Numbered from the stretch's first letter, positions 8,441 to 18,100 are shown. The stretch: DNA of 64,000 nt from Bacillus sp. FJAT-27445 (GCF_001510665.1 NZ_LMTI01000004.1:62001-126000), one strand, 5' to 3'. Made by a program: numbers and translations. The notes: generated by a model from the letters alone, not told the origin.

Positions 8441-10045
8441 ATGTATAAAGTTTTGATTGTAGATGATGAGTTGTTGGTCAGAGTCGGTCTGAAGACAACG
8501 ATAGATTGGACAGCAAACGGATTTAAAGTTGTGGCTGAAGCATCCAATGGCGAAGAGGCTTATGAGCAGTACAAGAAATATATGCCGGATGTCATCATTA
8601 CTGATATAAAAATGCCCAAAAAAGATGGGCTATGGCTGGTTGAAGAAATCAGAAAAGAAAACCGCAATGCCAAGATTCTCTGTCTGACTTGCTACGATGA
8701 ATTTTCCTATGTTAGAAAGGCATTACAGTTAGGTGCCAACGATTATCTTTTAAAATTTGAGATTGAAGATGATGAGTTAATGGCTCATATGCGGTCAATT
8801 AAGAAGTCGTTGGATGCAGACAATAAGTCTAAAAACTTAAATGAAAATTTAATCATGAATAGGAATGATATTAAAAAAGCTATTTTTGCGGACATGATTA
8901 AGTTCAGATTCAATATTGATGCCAATTTATCAGATCGGTGTGCCGGCATTGAGTTTCCACTTTTTAATACAAAGTTCGCTTTCGCAAGTGTTTCTATTAA
9001 CGATAGCTTAGATGATATGCATATGGAAACAACCCAGTTTAAACAGCGGAATCAGGCCATTAGAAACATATTTTTGAATTTATTTGCCGAGCGATCCATC
9101 GAATGTTTATACAGTCACCTGACCAAAAAGTATACTTTCATTTTGTCATCACCCAGCTTAAATAAAATCGAATTGAAAAAAATGTTTGAAACGGCAATAA
9201 ATTCAGTCAAGCAATATTTTGATTGCTCATTAAATATTGTTTATACGGATATTTTCGAAAACATTTTTGATTCACAAAGCATCTATGAATTATTTGACTA
9301 TAAAGCTCAAATTCTTTTTTATAAAGATGGGGCATCCTATTACTTATCCAGTATAAGCAATATCCACCTGAGTGAACCTAAGATCCTTCAATTAGTGAAG
9401 GAATACGATAAACAGTTGATTGAAGTGATTGGCCAAGAGAGCTCTGAAGGTGCAAAACTACTAATTAATAGAGCCAACAGTTATTTTGTTCAGTATAAAG
9501 TTAACCCAAAGCTAGTTAAAATATTTTGGTCAAAGTTAATAAGTAATATTTTTAGCAGCTATGGTCTCTTTATTGAAAATAACAAAGAGATCCATAACCT
9601 TGAATATTATCATCAACAATTGGAAATTTATGAAAATATAAAGGGCATGACATATTTGTTAACGGAGTTTACAAGCACAATTATTAATTCCATCAAGCAA
9701 ATGAAATACATAAATTCAAAGCTTTTAATCAATAGAGCCTTGAATTATATTAATAACCATTACCATGAAAAAATATCATTAGAAGATGTAGCTCAGAATC
9801 TTCATTTGTCTAAGCATTATCTCTGTAATGTTTTTAAGAAGGCCACAGGGGAGAATATGTCTCTATATATCAATAATCTTAGAATAGAAAAAGCAAAACG
9901 GCTATTATTGGAGTCTGATGGTAGGGCAAAGGAGATTTTTGAAGAGGTGGGATACTCAAATCAACAGTACTTCAGTAGGGTTTTTAAGAAGATTACCGGC
10001 ATGACAATTATGGAGTATAAGGAACAAAAGCTTTTAAATAAATAA
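8441..10045 (+). CDS. YesN-type response regulator with AraC DNA-binding domain
   Basis: The receiver domain occupies the first ~120 residues, with the acidic pair in VLIVDDE and the phosphorylation aspartate in IITDIKMP (Asp55 counting from the ATG at 8441). A ~270-residue middle region of the YesN/YpdC type follows. The C-terminal ~100 residues are a double helix-turn-helix AraC domain (SLEDVAQNLHLSKHYLCNVF...EVGYSNQQYFSRVFKK). A GTG at 8435 would add two residues; AGGTG precedes the ATG, whose product starts like other family members. It should act on the sugar-transport operon just downstream, where a paired direct repeat is found at 10111-10151. A strong terminator closes the three-gene unit. 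Confidence 0.92.
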   Translation: MYKVLIVDDELLVRVGLKTTIDWTANGFKVVAEASNGEEAYEQYKKYMPDVIITDIKMPKKDGLWLVEEIRKENRNAKILCLTCYDEFSYVRKALQLGANDYLLKFEIEDDELMAHMRSIKKSLDADNKSKNLNENLIMNRNDIKKAIFADMIKFRFNIDANLSDRCAGIEFPLFNTKFAFASVSINDSLDDMHMETTQFKQRNQAIRNIFLNLFAERSIECLYSHLTKKYTFILSSPSLNKIELKKMFETAINSVKQYFDCSLNIVYTDIFENIFDSQSIYELFDYKAQILFYKDGASYYLSSISNIHLSEPKILQLVKEYDKQLIEVIGQESSEGAKLLINRANSYFVQYKVNPKLVKIFWSKLISNIFSSYGLFIENNKEIHNLEYYHQQLEIYENIKGMTYLLTEFTSTIINSIKQMKYINSKLLINRALNYINNHYHEKISLEDVAQNLHLSKHYLCNVFKKATGENMSLYINNLRIEKAKRLLLESDGRAKEIFEEVGYSNQQYFSRVFKKITGMTIMEYKEQKLLNK

Positions 10046-10056
10046 CATTCCCTAAG

Positions 10057-10086
10057 AGAATCTTCCTATCTGAAGATTCTTTTTTT
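10057..10086 (+). terminator. Intrinsic terminator of the sensor/kinase/regulator operon
   Basis: AGAATCTTC (10057-10065) and GAAGATTCT (10072-10080) form a perfect 9-bp stem with a 6-nt loop, followed by TTTTTT. It lies 12 nt past the regulator's stop codon. Confidence 0.9.
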
Positions 10087-10110
10087 ATACCTAAAATTCA
10101 GAAGTGCTTA

Positions 10111-10151
10111 ATCGGGTGCAAAGGAATATTAATCTAGTGCAAAAGAAATAT
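10111..10151 (+). promoter_or_regulatory. Paired direct repeat, candidate binding site of the AraC-type regulator
   Basis: ATCGGGTGCAAAGGAATAT (10111) and ATCTAGTGCAAAAGAAATAT (10132) share the core GTGCAAA-GAA-TAT, and their starts are 21 bp apart, two helical turns. This is the arrangement AraC-family activators use for dimer binding on one DNA face. A TAAAAT at 10180-10185 could serve as the -10 box, with no good -35, as expected of an activated promoter. The site lies between the regulator gene and the transport operon it should control. Confidence 0.55.
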
Positions 10152-10295
10152 CTTGGCCAATAATATTTTTATTTTTGAGTAAAATAAGCGACTTAAATCG
10201 CAATATAAGACGTTTAACAGCTCCATTTATTCTACTAACATTGTACTTAAGAAACATACAGGATTGAAAAAACTCTGAAGGAGAAACTATAAGCG

Positions 10296-11792
10296 ATGAA
10301 TCTGGATATAAAATTAAGAGTCTCTAATGTAGAAAAATTTTTTCCAGGTGTTAAAGCATTAGATAATATCAACTTTACGGTAAGAAAAGGAACGGTTCAT
10401 GTTCTTTGCGGTGAAAATGGCGCCGGAAAGTCCACTCTAATGAAAGTTATTAATGGCATACATAAGCCTGATGCGGGACAAATCTTTATCAATGAGAAGC
10501 CTGTAGAGATTAATAACCCCATTCAAGCTAGGAGCTTAGGAATCTCAATGATCTTTCAAGAGCTTAACTACATGCCTGAAATGTCTATTGAGGAGAGCCT
10601 TTTTGTAGGCAACTGGCCAAAGGACAAGTTCGGTAAAGTTGACTGGAAAGAAATCCGAAAACGAACAGTAGAGTTACTGAAAAAGGAAAATCTTAATTAT
10701 GATCCTGAGACAAAGTTAAAGGACCTTACGGTTTCGGATATACAGATGCTGGAAATTTTGAAAGCTATATCTTACAACTCAGATATCATAATTATGGATG
10801 AACCAACTTCTGCCATTACAAATAAAGAAGTCGAATTGCTGTTTAAGAAAATTAATGAGCTTAGAGCACGGGGTACATGCATTATTTATATTTCACATAA
10901 AATGGATGAAATCTTTAGGATTGCGGATGAAATCACAGTATTTAGAGATGGATGTGTGGTGGATTCAAGACCTATTGATCAATATGACATGGAAACTGTT
11001 ATCACCCAAATGGTAGGCAGAAAAATAGAAAGTGTATTTCAAAAGGAAGCCATTGAATTAGGCGAAACAATGCTGGAGGTTAAAGGTTTAACAGCAGAAG
11101 GAAAGTTCCAAAATATAAGCTTTGATGTTCGTAAAGGTGAGATTGTTGGGTTCGCTGGTTTGATGGGTGCTGGGAGAACAGAGGTTATGAGAGCTTTATT
11201 TGGACTCGATGAGTACGAAGAGGGCGAGGTATTCATTAAGGGTGAGAAAGTGAAAATAAAAAATGTCAAAGACAGTATAAATAAAAAAATGGTTATGCTG
11301 TCTGAAGATAGACGAAGATTTGGAATCATTCCAATACGAAGCATAAGAGAAAATGTGTCTCTGTCTAGCCTGAAAAAATTCATATATGGCGGAAGATTGC
11401 ACGCAGAGGAAGAGAAAAATACTGTTGAGGATATTTGCAAAAAGATGAATGTTAAAGCTCCAAACTATGAAACTCCGATTGAATCCTTAAGTGGAGGCAA
11501 TCAGCAGAAAGTTGTACTTGCGAAGTGGATGGTAACGGATCCGGATATTCTCATTATTGATGAACCGACTAGAGGAATCGATGTAGGAGCGAAGCATGAA
11601 ATTTACAAATTAATGACAACGCTTACGCAGCAAAACAAGTCTATCATCATGGTCTCATCAGAACTGCCTGAACTAATCATGATGTGTGATCGGATCTATG
11701 TTATGGCTAAAGGTGAAATTACCGGAATATTAACAAAAGGCGAATTTACGCAGGAAAATATTATGTTTTATGCAACTGCGTCGAAGGGTTAA
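10296..11792 (+). CDS. Ribose/xylose-type ABC transporter ATP-binding protein (two ABC domains)
   Basis: The 498-residue protein has the RbsA/XylG layout of two fused ATPase domains. Domain 1 has Walker A GENGAGKST and Walker B IIIMDEPTSAI; its signature motif is divergent (LTVSDIQMLEI). Domain 2 has the usual degenerate P-loop GLMGAGRTE, signature LSGGNQQKV and Walker B ILIIDEPTRGID. The protein energises import of a monosaccharide or polyol with the membrane protein and lipoprotein encoded next, at the inner face of the membrane. AAGGAG lies 12 nt upstream of the start. It is the first gene of the transport operon and follows the paired direct repeat. The substrate is inferred from the downstream enzymes to be a pentitol or pentose. 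Confidence 0.93.
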   Translation: MNLDIKLRVSNVEKFFPGVKALDNINFTVRKGTVHVLCGENGAGKSTLMKVINGIHKPDAGQIFINEKPVEINNPIQARSLGISMIFQELNYMPEMSIEESLFVGNWPKDKFGKVDWKEIRKRTVELLKKENLNYDPETKLKDLTVSDIQMLEILKAISYNSDIIIMDEPTSAITNKEVELLFKKINELRARGTCIIYISHKMDEIFRIADEITVFRDGCVVDSRPIDQYDMETVITQMVGRKIESVFQKEAIELGETMLEVKGLTAEGKFQNISFDVRKGEIVGFAGLMGAGRTEVMRALFGLDEYEEGEVFIKGEKVKIKNVKDSINKKMVMLSEDRRRFGIIPIRSIRENVSLSSLKKFIYGGRLHAEEEKNTVEDICKKMNVKAPNYETPIESLSGGNQQKVVLAKWMVTDPDILIIDEPTRGIDVGAKHEIYKLMTTLTQQNKSIIMVSSELPELIMMCDRIYVMAKGEITGILTKGEFTQENIMFYATASKG

Positions 11793-11806
11793 TAGGGGGA
11801 AGGCAA

Positions 11807-12784
11807 ATGGGATCTTTAAATATGGGGAAAATTTGGTCGAATGCAAAAAGCAAATATAGTATTTATTTTGTATTGTTAGCCCTCTTTTTTATTAGTTGGC
11901 TGTCAAATGAGAACTTCGTATCTGTACAGAATCTATCGAATATATCTACACAGATTGCTGTAGGTACTATCCTGGCCTTTGGCCAAACCATTCTGATTAT
12001 TTCCGGAATGTTGGACTTATCCTCAGCAGCTGTATTGGCATTGGCAGGAGTTTTATCTGTATCAGTTTATAAAATGACTGGCTCACTTATTCTAGCGTTT
12101 ATCGTTGCCATCGTAGCAGCTGTGATATGCAATGTGATTAATGGAATAATGGTTACAAAGTTTAAAACTCCGCCGTTTATTGCAACACTTGCAATGATGG
12201 CCATGGCCCGCGGCGCAGCACTTATGTACACAAATGGACAGAATATCTACCAGATAGGTGATTATACAAAGTTTGGGCAAGGCGAAATCTTAGGGATACC
12301 AACACCTCTTCTCTTCATGATAGGATTATTGATTCTAACTTGGTATCTGTTAAAACATACAACCTTTGGAAGATCCATTTATGCCATTGGTGGCAATGAA
12401 GAAGCGGCAAATGCCTCTGGGATAAATGTAAACAAGATCAAAATGAAAGCCTTCATTATCAATGGTATATTCGTTGGTATTGCAGGGGTAATATTTATGG
12501 CCCGTGTAAATGGCGGGATGCCAAATGGCGCCATCGGTTATGAATTTAAGGCTTTAACTGCAGCAGTAATCGGTGGAACAAGCTTTTCCGGCGGTGTTGG
12601 AACGGCAGCAGGTACATTGGCAGGTGCCTTTATTGTTGGATTCTTAGACAACATAATGGTTTTAGCAGGTGTTAACTCTTATCTGCAGCAAATTGTGCGT
12701 GGTGCAATCATTGCCTTGGCAGTTATGTATGATATCTGGGCAAAAAACAAGAAGTCTAAACGGAAGCTTCTTGGCGGCAGATAA
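11807..12784 (+). CDS. Ribose-type ABC transporter permease
   Basis: This 325-residue membrane protein of the RbsC/XylH class (BPD_transp_2 family) should have 8-10 membrane spans. Diagnostic segments are SGMLDLSSAAVLALAGVLS near the N-terminus, TPPFIATLAMMAMARGAALM in the middle, YAIGGNEEAANASGINV (cytoplasmic loop that docks the ATPase) and GGTSFSGGVGTAAGTLAGA near the C-terminus. It forms the translocation pore as a homodimer. GGGGGAAGG precedes the start, 14 nt after the ATPase gene's stop, so the two are one transcript. Confidence 0.93.
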   Translation: MGSLNMGKIWSNAKSKYSIYFVLLALFFISWLSNENFVSVQNLSNISTQIAVGTILAFGQTILIISGMLDLSSAAVLALAGVLSVSVYKMTGSLILAFIVAIVAAVICNVINGIMVTKFKTPPFIATLAMMAMARGAALMYTNGQNIYQIGDYTKFGQGEILGIPTPLLFMIGLLILTWYLLKHTTFGRSIYAIGGNEEAANASGINVNKIKMKAFIINGIFVGIAGVIFMARVNGGMPNGAIGYEFKALTAAVIGGTSFSGGVGTAAGTLAGAFIVGFLDNIMVLAGVNSYLQQIVRGAIIALAVMYDIWAKNKKSKRKLLGGR

Positions 12785-12853
12785 GCAAGCACAATAGTCT
12801 AATATAGAGAAATCTATTTAGAATAAACAAACAATTTTAAAGGGGGAAGTAAA

Positions 12854-13846
12854 TTGAAAAAGTGGTTAACAATGGCGCTAGTTCTAACATTAGTTGTCGC
12901 GGTTTTCACAGGTTGCAGCAACACTGCTTCTAAAGACAACAAAACAGAAAAAACTGCCGATGGGGAAAAAGTTTATAAGGTTGCTTACATTGCAAGAGCA
13001 CAAGCAGACTCATTTGCAGCATGGTTGGCAAACGCAGTAATCGAGGAAGCAGAGAAGTATGACAACATTAAGTTGAAAGTATTTGATGGCCAAGCATCTG
13101 ATGATACTGAAAACGCTCTTATTGAGAACGCTATCACGGACAAGTATGATGTAATCATCGTCCAACCAAACAACGGTGAAGCTCAAAGGCCATATGTAGA
13201 GAAGGCAGTAGCTGCAGGTATTCACACGATTACTACAAACGCTCGTATTAGTGGAATTGAAGGCGCATCATCAGTTGACGCTGATCCATATGCACAAGCT
13301 GCAGTTAACGCAGCACTTGCAGTTGAGCAAGTTCCAAAAAATGCTAAGGTAGTAGTATTAAAGGGCCCTCCAGGAAACTTCCATGCTGACGAAAGACGTA
13401 AGAGCTGGGAAAAAGAATTTTTTGAAAAGAGACCTGACGTAAAAATCGTTGGAGAAGAAATTGCTAACTGGAATAAAGACGAAGCTATGAACTACATGGA
13501 AACTTGGGTTCAAGCAAATGACAAGATCGATGCAGTCATCGCAATGAATGATAACATGGCTGCTGGTGCTTTAGAAGTTGTAAAAGATAATAAAAAGTTT
13601 GCTAACATCCTATCTTATGGTGTTGACGGTACAGCTGAAGCTGTCCTATTGATCAAAGAAGGTAAAATGACATCAACAAGCTTACAAAGTGCTTATGCTC
13701 TAGCAGAAGGTTTAATGACTACAACTCAAAAGCTTATAACTGGCCAAGAGAAGACAATTGATATTGATATCGACTGCCCTCTAATCACTATGGATAACGT
13801 AGACGAATTTATTGAAATGCACAAGAAGGCTGGCGCAATTAATTAA
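12854..13846 (+). CDS. Ribose-type periplasmic-binding lipoprotein
   Basis: The 330-residue protein has a signal peptide with lipobox FTGC (Cys21), then a Ser/Thr/Lys-rich tether and a Peripla_BP_4 (RbsB-like) fold. Typical segments are VAYIARAQADSFAAW at the first strand, VIIVQPNNGEAQRPYVEKAVAAGI in the hinge region and AVIAMNDNMAAGALEVV. It captures the substrate outside the membrane and delivers it to the permease encoded upstream. The only plausible start is TTG at 12854, preceded by AAAGGGGG; no ATG lies close by. A hairpin just downstream separates it from the dehydrogenase gene and may favour high expression of the binding protein. Confidence 0.92.
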   Translation: MKKWLTMALVLTLVVAVFTGCSNTASKDNKTEKTADGEKVYKVAYIARAQADSFAAWLANAVIEEAEKYDNIKLKVFDGQASDDTENALIENAITDKYDVIIVQPNNGEAQRPYVEKAVAAGIHTITTNARISGIEGASSVDADPYAQAAVNAALAVEQVPKNAKVVVLKGPPGNFHADERRKSWEKEFFEKRPDVKIVGEEIANWNKDEAMNYMETWVQANDKIDAVIAMNDNMAAGALEVVKDNKKFANILSYGVDGTAEAVLLIKEGKMTSTSLQSAYALAEGLMTTTQKLITGQEKTIDIDIDCPLITMDNVDEFIEMHKKAGAIN

Positions 13847-13867
13847 ATCAATACTTAAATAAGTTAG

Positions 13868-13900
13868 TATGGTACGTGAATGAAAAATTTGCGTACCATA
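13868..13900 (+). terminator. Hairpin between binding-protein and dehydrogenase genes
   Basis: TATGGTACG (13868-13876) and CGTACCATA (13892-13900) pair perfectly around a 15-nt loop and are followed by TTTTC. This may be a partial terminator that lowers expression of the catabolic genes relative to the transporter. Confidence 0.6.
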
Positions 13901-14016
13901 TTTTCAATGAATAAATACAGTAATATGATCCACAGATAGAACATCGATAAATTTGAAAATTAAAGACTTTTTGGTCGTTAAGATATTTCTACTACATAGA
14001 GATGGGAGTACAAAAA

Positions 14017-15057
14017 ATGAAGAATAAAGCTATTTTCATGAGTGGTACAAACCATATGGTTTGGAAGGAAGTGCCGATGCCAACAGTAAAAGACAATGAT
14101 GTTTTAATAAAGGTTGAAGTAGTTGGAATCTGCGGTTCCGACGTCCACTACTATCAACACGGCAGAATAGGAGATTTCATTGTAAACGGTGATTTTATAT
14201 TAGGCCATGAATGTGCAGGTGAAGTTATTGAGGTAGGAAGCGATGTAAAGAATTTAAAGGTTGGCGACCGTGTGGCGCTTGAGCCAGGTAAGACTTGCGG
14301 TAAGTGTGAGTTCTGCAAGACGGGGCGGTATAATCTTTGCCCGAGTGTAGAATTTTTTGCTACACCACCTTTTCATGGTGTGTTGACCAACTATGTAGCT
14401 CATCCTGAAGATATGTGCTTCAAGCTTCCTGAGAATGTATCTAGTACAGAGGGTGCATTAGTTGAACCCTTGGCAGTAGGATTGCATGCAACAAGCATTG
14501 GTGATGTAAAGCTAGGTGATACTGTCGTTATATATGGCTCAGGCTGTATTGGTTTAGTATCACTATTAGCAAGCAAAGCTAGAGGCGCTTCTAAGATAAT
14601 AGTAATAGATGTTTTGGATAATAGACTAGAAACAGCTCTGAAGCTAGGTGCAACTCATGTTGTAAACCCAAAGCAATCAGACGTGGTTCAGACAATTATG
14701 GAAATCACTGACGGCAAGGGTGCGGAAGTAGTAATTGAAACCGCCGGAGCTGTAGTTACTGTTAAGCAAACAGTTGATTTACTAAAAATCGGCGGTACCA
14801 TTGTTCTTGTTGGTATGACTCCGGTTGATGAGATTGAGTTTAACTTCATGAAGTTAATGGGCAAGGAAGGCGTAATAAAGCCAATATTTAGATACAGGAA
14901 TCTATACCCTGTTGCAATTAACGCGATTGCCAGCGGCGCAATCAATGTGAAAGATATCGTAAGCCATGAATTTGACTTTAATGATACTAAAGAAGCCTTT
15001 GATTTCGTAGTAAAAAATGCCAAGGATTTAGTGAAGGGCGTAATCAACATAAAATAG
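14017..15057 (+). CDS. Zinc-dependent polyol (xylitol/sorbitol-type) dehydrogenase
   Basis: This medium-chain dehydrogenase has about 346 residues. The catalytic zinc site is visible in GICGSDVHYYQHG (Cys, with a downstream GHECAGEV His-Glu). The structural zinc site shows as CGKCEFCKTGRYNLC, and the NAD-binding motif as GSGCIGLVSLLASKARG. The closest families are L-iditol/sorbitol and xylitol dehydrogenases, which oxidise a secondary hydroxyl of a polyol to a ketose with NAD. With xylulokinase directly downstream, D-xylulose from xylitol or D-arabitol is the likely product. An in-frame ATG at 14002 exists, but GGGAG at 14004-14008 is correctly spaced for the ATG at 14017, so that start was chosen. 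Confidence 0.88.
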   Translation: MKNKAIFMSGTNHMVWKEVPMPTVKDNDVLIKVEVVGICGSDVHYYQHGRIGDFIVNGDFILGHECAGEVIEVGSDVKNLKVGDRVALEPGKTCGKCEFCKTGRYNLCPSVEFFATPPFHGVLTNYVAHPEDMCFKLPENVSSTEGALVEPLAVGLHATSIGDVKLGDTVVIYGSGCIGLVSLLASKARGASKIIVIDVLDNRLETALKLGATHVVNPKQSDVVQTIMEITDGKGAEVVIETAGAVVTVKQTVDLLKIGGTIVLVGMTPVDEIEFNFMKLMGKEGVIKPIFRYRNLYPVAINAIASGAINVKDIVSHEFDFNDTKEAFDFVVKNAKDLVKGVINIK

Positions 15058-15089
15058 GGGTTTTGAAATCAATTGAAGGTAGGTTAGCT

Positions 15090-16568
15090 ATGTATTTTAT
15101 AGGTATAGATATAGGAACCAGCTCTGTAAAGCTCATAGCAATCGATGAGCACGGCGAAGTTTTAAAATCAGCTAGCAAGGAGTATCCTCTTTATTTTCCA
15201 AAACCTCTTTGGTCCGAGCAAAATCCTGAGGATTGGTGGCAAAAAACCATCGAGGGCATGAAAGATTTGTTGGATGGTCTAAATAAAAATGAAGTAAAAG
15301 CCATCAGCTTTAGTGGACAGATGCACGGATTGGTGTTACTAGATAAGGATGATCAGGTGATTAGGCCAGCAATCCTCTGGAATGACCAAAGGACTGAGAA
15401 GGAATGCAAATATTTAAATGAAGAAATTGGACAAAAGACGATTTCGGAATGGACAGGGAACCTGGCTCTAACAGGCTTTACTGCCCCTAAGGTATTATGG
15501 GTTAAGGAAAATGAGGCACCAAACTTTGCTAGGATCAATAAAATAATGCTTCCAAAGGACTATATTGCATATAGAATGTCCGGCGTGTTCGCGACAGATT
15601 TGTCAGATGCATCAGGGACGCTGTATTTAGATGTAAAAAATAGAAAGTGGTCCAACCCAATGCTTGAACTGTTGGGAATCACTGAAAATCAGTTGCCGAA
15701 ATTATTCGAGTCCTATGAAGAAATAGGGACGATTACAACGGAATTGGCAATGGAATTAGGCCTAAAAGAAACCGTGAAAATCGTTATAGGTGGAGGAGAC
15801 CAAGCCGTAGCTGCTGTAGGTGGGGGAGTAGTGCGACCAGATACCTGTTCCGTGTCTCTTGGTACTTCAGGGGTAGTATTTACTTCTACAGAGAATTTCT
15901 TCGTAGATGGCCAAAATAGCCTACACTCCTTCTGCCATGCCAATGGCGAATTCCATCAGATGGGTGTTACCTTGGCTGCCGCCGCTTCCTTAAAGTGGTG
16001 GGTGGAGGAAGTCAACAAGTCGGATAATTTTGAAGGATTGTTAAAGGAAGCCGAAGAAGCTGCGATAGAGGATAATGTGTTCTACCTACCGTATTTAATG
16101 GGTGAAAGAACACCACACAATGACCCATACTGCAGAGGCACTTTCATAGGCATGAACATGGCCCATGAACGAAAGCATTTGACTCGTGCTGTGCTAGAAG
16201 GGGTTGCATTCTCCTTAAGAGATACCTTTGAAATCATGAAAGCAATGGGCATAAACATATCGGAAATCAGTATCAATGGCGGCGGAGCAAAGAGCCAGCT
16301 TTGGTGTGAGATCATTGCCAATGTATTAAATGCAAGAGTAGTGAAGCTAAACGCTAATGAAGGACCTAGTTATGGTGCTGCGATACTGGCAGCTGTAGGC
16401 AGCGGGTTGTTTCCTTCAGTAAAAGAGGCTTGTGATGCGTTTATTAAGGTAACCGACAGCATAGAACCAAGCAAAGTAGCCGTTGAACTTTACAATTATA
16501 AATATCAAAAGTATAAAGCGATATATCCAGCAACGAAAGATCTCTTCAAAATAATAAGCGGCAGCTAA
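15090..16568 (+). CDS. xylB: Xylulokinase
   Basis: This 492-residue FGGY-family carbohydrate kinase has the N-terminal phosphate loop GIDIGTSSVK, the xylulokinase-specific SFSGQMHGLVLLD, the substrate-contact segment ILWNDQRT and the C-terminal ATP-binding segment INGGGAKSQLWCEIIANVL. It phosphorylates D-xylulose at O5, feeding the pentose phosphate pathway in the cytoplasm. The frame opens with a TTG at 15063, but GAAGGTAGG just before the ATG at 15090 and the family's usual start (MYFIGIDIG) favour 15090. The gene follows the dehydrogenase by about 30 nt, and the two form the catabolic end of the locus. A terminator of a locally repeated type follows at 16764. Confidence 0.92.
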   Translation: MYFIGIDIGTSSVKLIAIDEHGEVLKSASKEYPLYFPKPLWSEQNPEDWWQKTIEGMKDLLDGLNKNEVKAISFSGQMHGLVLLDKDDQVIRPAILWNDQRTEKECKYLNEEIGQKTISEWTGNLALTGFTAPKVLWVKENEAPNFARINKIMLPKDYIAYRMSGVFATDLSDASGTLYLDVKNRKWSNPMLELLGITENQLPKLFESYEEIGTITTELAMELGLKETVKIVIGGGDQAVAAVGGGVVRPDTCSVSLGTSGVVFTSTENFFVDGQNSLHSFCHANGEFHQMGVTLAAAASLKWWVEEVNKSDNFEGLLKEAEEAAIEDNVFYLPYLMGERTPHNDPYCRGTFIGMNMAHERKHLTRAVLEGVAFSLRDTFEIMKAMGINISEISINGGGAKSQLWCEIIANVLNARVVKLNANEGPSYGAAILAAVGSGLFPSVKEACDAFIKVTDSIEPSKVAVELYNYKYQKYKAIYPATKDLFKIISGS

Positions 16569-16953
16569 GAAAAGGCAAAGTTTTTGAAGCATCTTCTTTT
16601 AGAAGTGACCGGATAGCCGTTGCTATTCCTACCACTATTGTCCCAAAGGCTATACATTGAGGGATTTAGACTTCTCATAACAAAAGGTAATCACTACTAC
16701 ATTATTAAGTCTGCGATAACCACTCAAGCCAAGTCGAAGTTGTTGCAAAAATAGTGTTAAAGTAAACGGAAACCGCAAATGGTTTCTGTTTATTTTTTTG
16801 AATTTGGCATCAAAATGTAGTATTCGTGATGGATTTGGAATTGCAGTTCCAATCCATTTGATAAAAGGTGGTTAACCGTGGTATAAGTGTAAAAGGACAT
16901 TTTGCTTTAATTTTGGGATAAGGGGTTGGCTTTGTATCCCATACTGAAAGGAA
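16569..16953. other. 385-nt intergenic stretch with one terminator
   Basis: Apart from the terminator at 16764-16797 no gene, RNA or known regulatory element was recognised. The last 100 nt are the presumed promoter region of the dihydrouridine synthase gene. Confidence 0.4.
16764..16797 (+). terminator. Intrinsic terminator, family copy 1
   Basis: AAACGGAAACC (16764-16774) pairs with GGTTTCTGTTT (16781-16791) across a GCAAAT loop, followed by ATTTTTTT. Two further copies with the same layout and similar flanks are at 18369 and 20258. Confidence 0.85.
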
Positions 16954-17949
16954 ATGAATTTTAAAATGAAAGATAATTTTTGGCGTGATTTACCACGGCC
17001 TTTTTTTATACTGGCACCAATGGAAGAAGTGACGGATGTTGTTTTTCGGCATGTAGTGAGTGAAGCAGCCAGACCTGATGTGTTTTTCACAGAGTTTACA
17101 AACAGTGAGAGTTATTGTCACCCTGAGGGGATTCGCAGTGTGCGAGGGCGTTTGACTTTTACAGAGGACGAACAGCCAATTGTTGCCCATATATGGGGAG
17201 ACAAGCCTGAAAATTTTCGGCAAATGAGTATTGGTATGGCGGAACTGGGATTTCGGGGAATCGATATCAATATGGGCTGTCCTGTCCCAAATGTGACACA
17301 GCACGGGAAGGGAAGCGGCCTGATCCGTCGTCCGGAAGTTGCAGCTGAATTAATACAAGCGGCAAAAGCAGGAGGATTACCCGTAAGTGTAAAGACAAGG
17401 CTTGGTTTTACGGATTTAGATGAATGGAGATCCTGGCTGACACACATATTGGAACAAGACATCGCTAATCTTTCCATTCATCTGCGTACAAGGGAGGAAA
17501 TGAGCAAAGTACCTGCTCATTGGGAGTTGATCCCGGAGATTAAGCAACTTCGTGACAAGACGGCACCAGATACACTCTTGACGATCAATGGGGATATTCC
17601 TGACCGTCAAACTGGTTTGAAGCTCGCTCATCAATACGGTGTCGATGGTGTTATGATTGGGCGTGGTATTTTCCATAATCCATTTGCCTTTGAAAAAGAG
17701 CCAAAAGAACACAGCAGTGAGGAATTGCTCGATCTCTTGAGACTGCATATGGATCTTCATGATAAGTATTCGCATTTAGAGCTGCGACCGTTCACGGCTC
17801 TTCATCGCTTTTTTAAGATATATGTTAAAGGATTCCGCGGGGCGAGTGAATTAAGAAATCAACTAATGAGCACAAAGTCAACAGATGAAGTGCGTGCCTT
17901 GCTCGATGACTTTGTGTCAAAGGATCTTGATGTAATCGGGGAACAGTAG
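16954..17949 (+). CDS. tRNA-dihydrouridine synthase family protein
   Basis: The 331-residue TIM-barrel flavoprotein belongs to the Dus family, which reduces specific uridines of tRNA to dihydrouridine using FMN and NADPH. Visible motifs are the N-terminal [11 protein letters not shown], the active-site segment [13 protein letters not shown] with the catalytic cysteine at about residue 109, the KTRLGF segment and the C-terminal FMN-phosphate site [18 protein letters not shown]. It differs from DusB in the sequence around the active site and in its variable C-terminal domain. AAAGGA lies directly before the ATG at 16954 and 13 nt before the ATG at 16966, so the start is uncertain by four residues. 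The gene appears monocistronic. Confidence 0.9.
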   Translation: MNFKMKDNFWRDLPRPFFILAPMEEVTDVVFRHVVSEAARPDVFFTEFTNSESYCHPEGIRSVRGRLTFTEDEQPIVAHIWGDKPENFRQMSIGMAELGFRGIDINMGCPVPNVTQHGKGSGLIRRPEVAAELIQAAKAGGLPVSVKTRLGFTDLDEWRSWLTHILEQDIANLSIHLRTREEMSKVPAHWELIPEIKQLRDKTAPDTLLTINGDIPDRQTGLKLAHQYGVDGVMIGRGIFHNPFAFEKEPKEHSSEELLDLLRLHMDLHDKYSHLELRPFTALHRFFKIYVKGFRGASELRNQLMSTKSTDEVRALLDDFVSKDLDVIGEQ

Positions 17950-18100
17950 GAGTGTCTTGGGTAAAAGTGAGGATGTTAAACGGTGCGCCTACAAAAGCTA
18001 GTGGTTGCACTAAGCAGTTAATAGGATGATATCAAGGTATTACTAATCTTCAAATTTTCCTTTATACGTTTGGTTTTAGCTGCTCCTTTTAGCACCCTAA

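Noticed and set aside
17118-17775. Long antisense frames within the dihydrouridine synthase gene
   Set aside because: They mirror the codon structure of the real gene, lack ribosome binding sites and show no domain.
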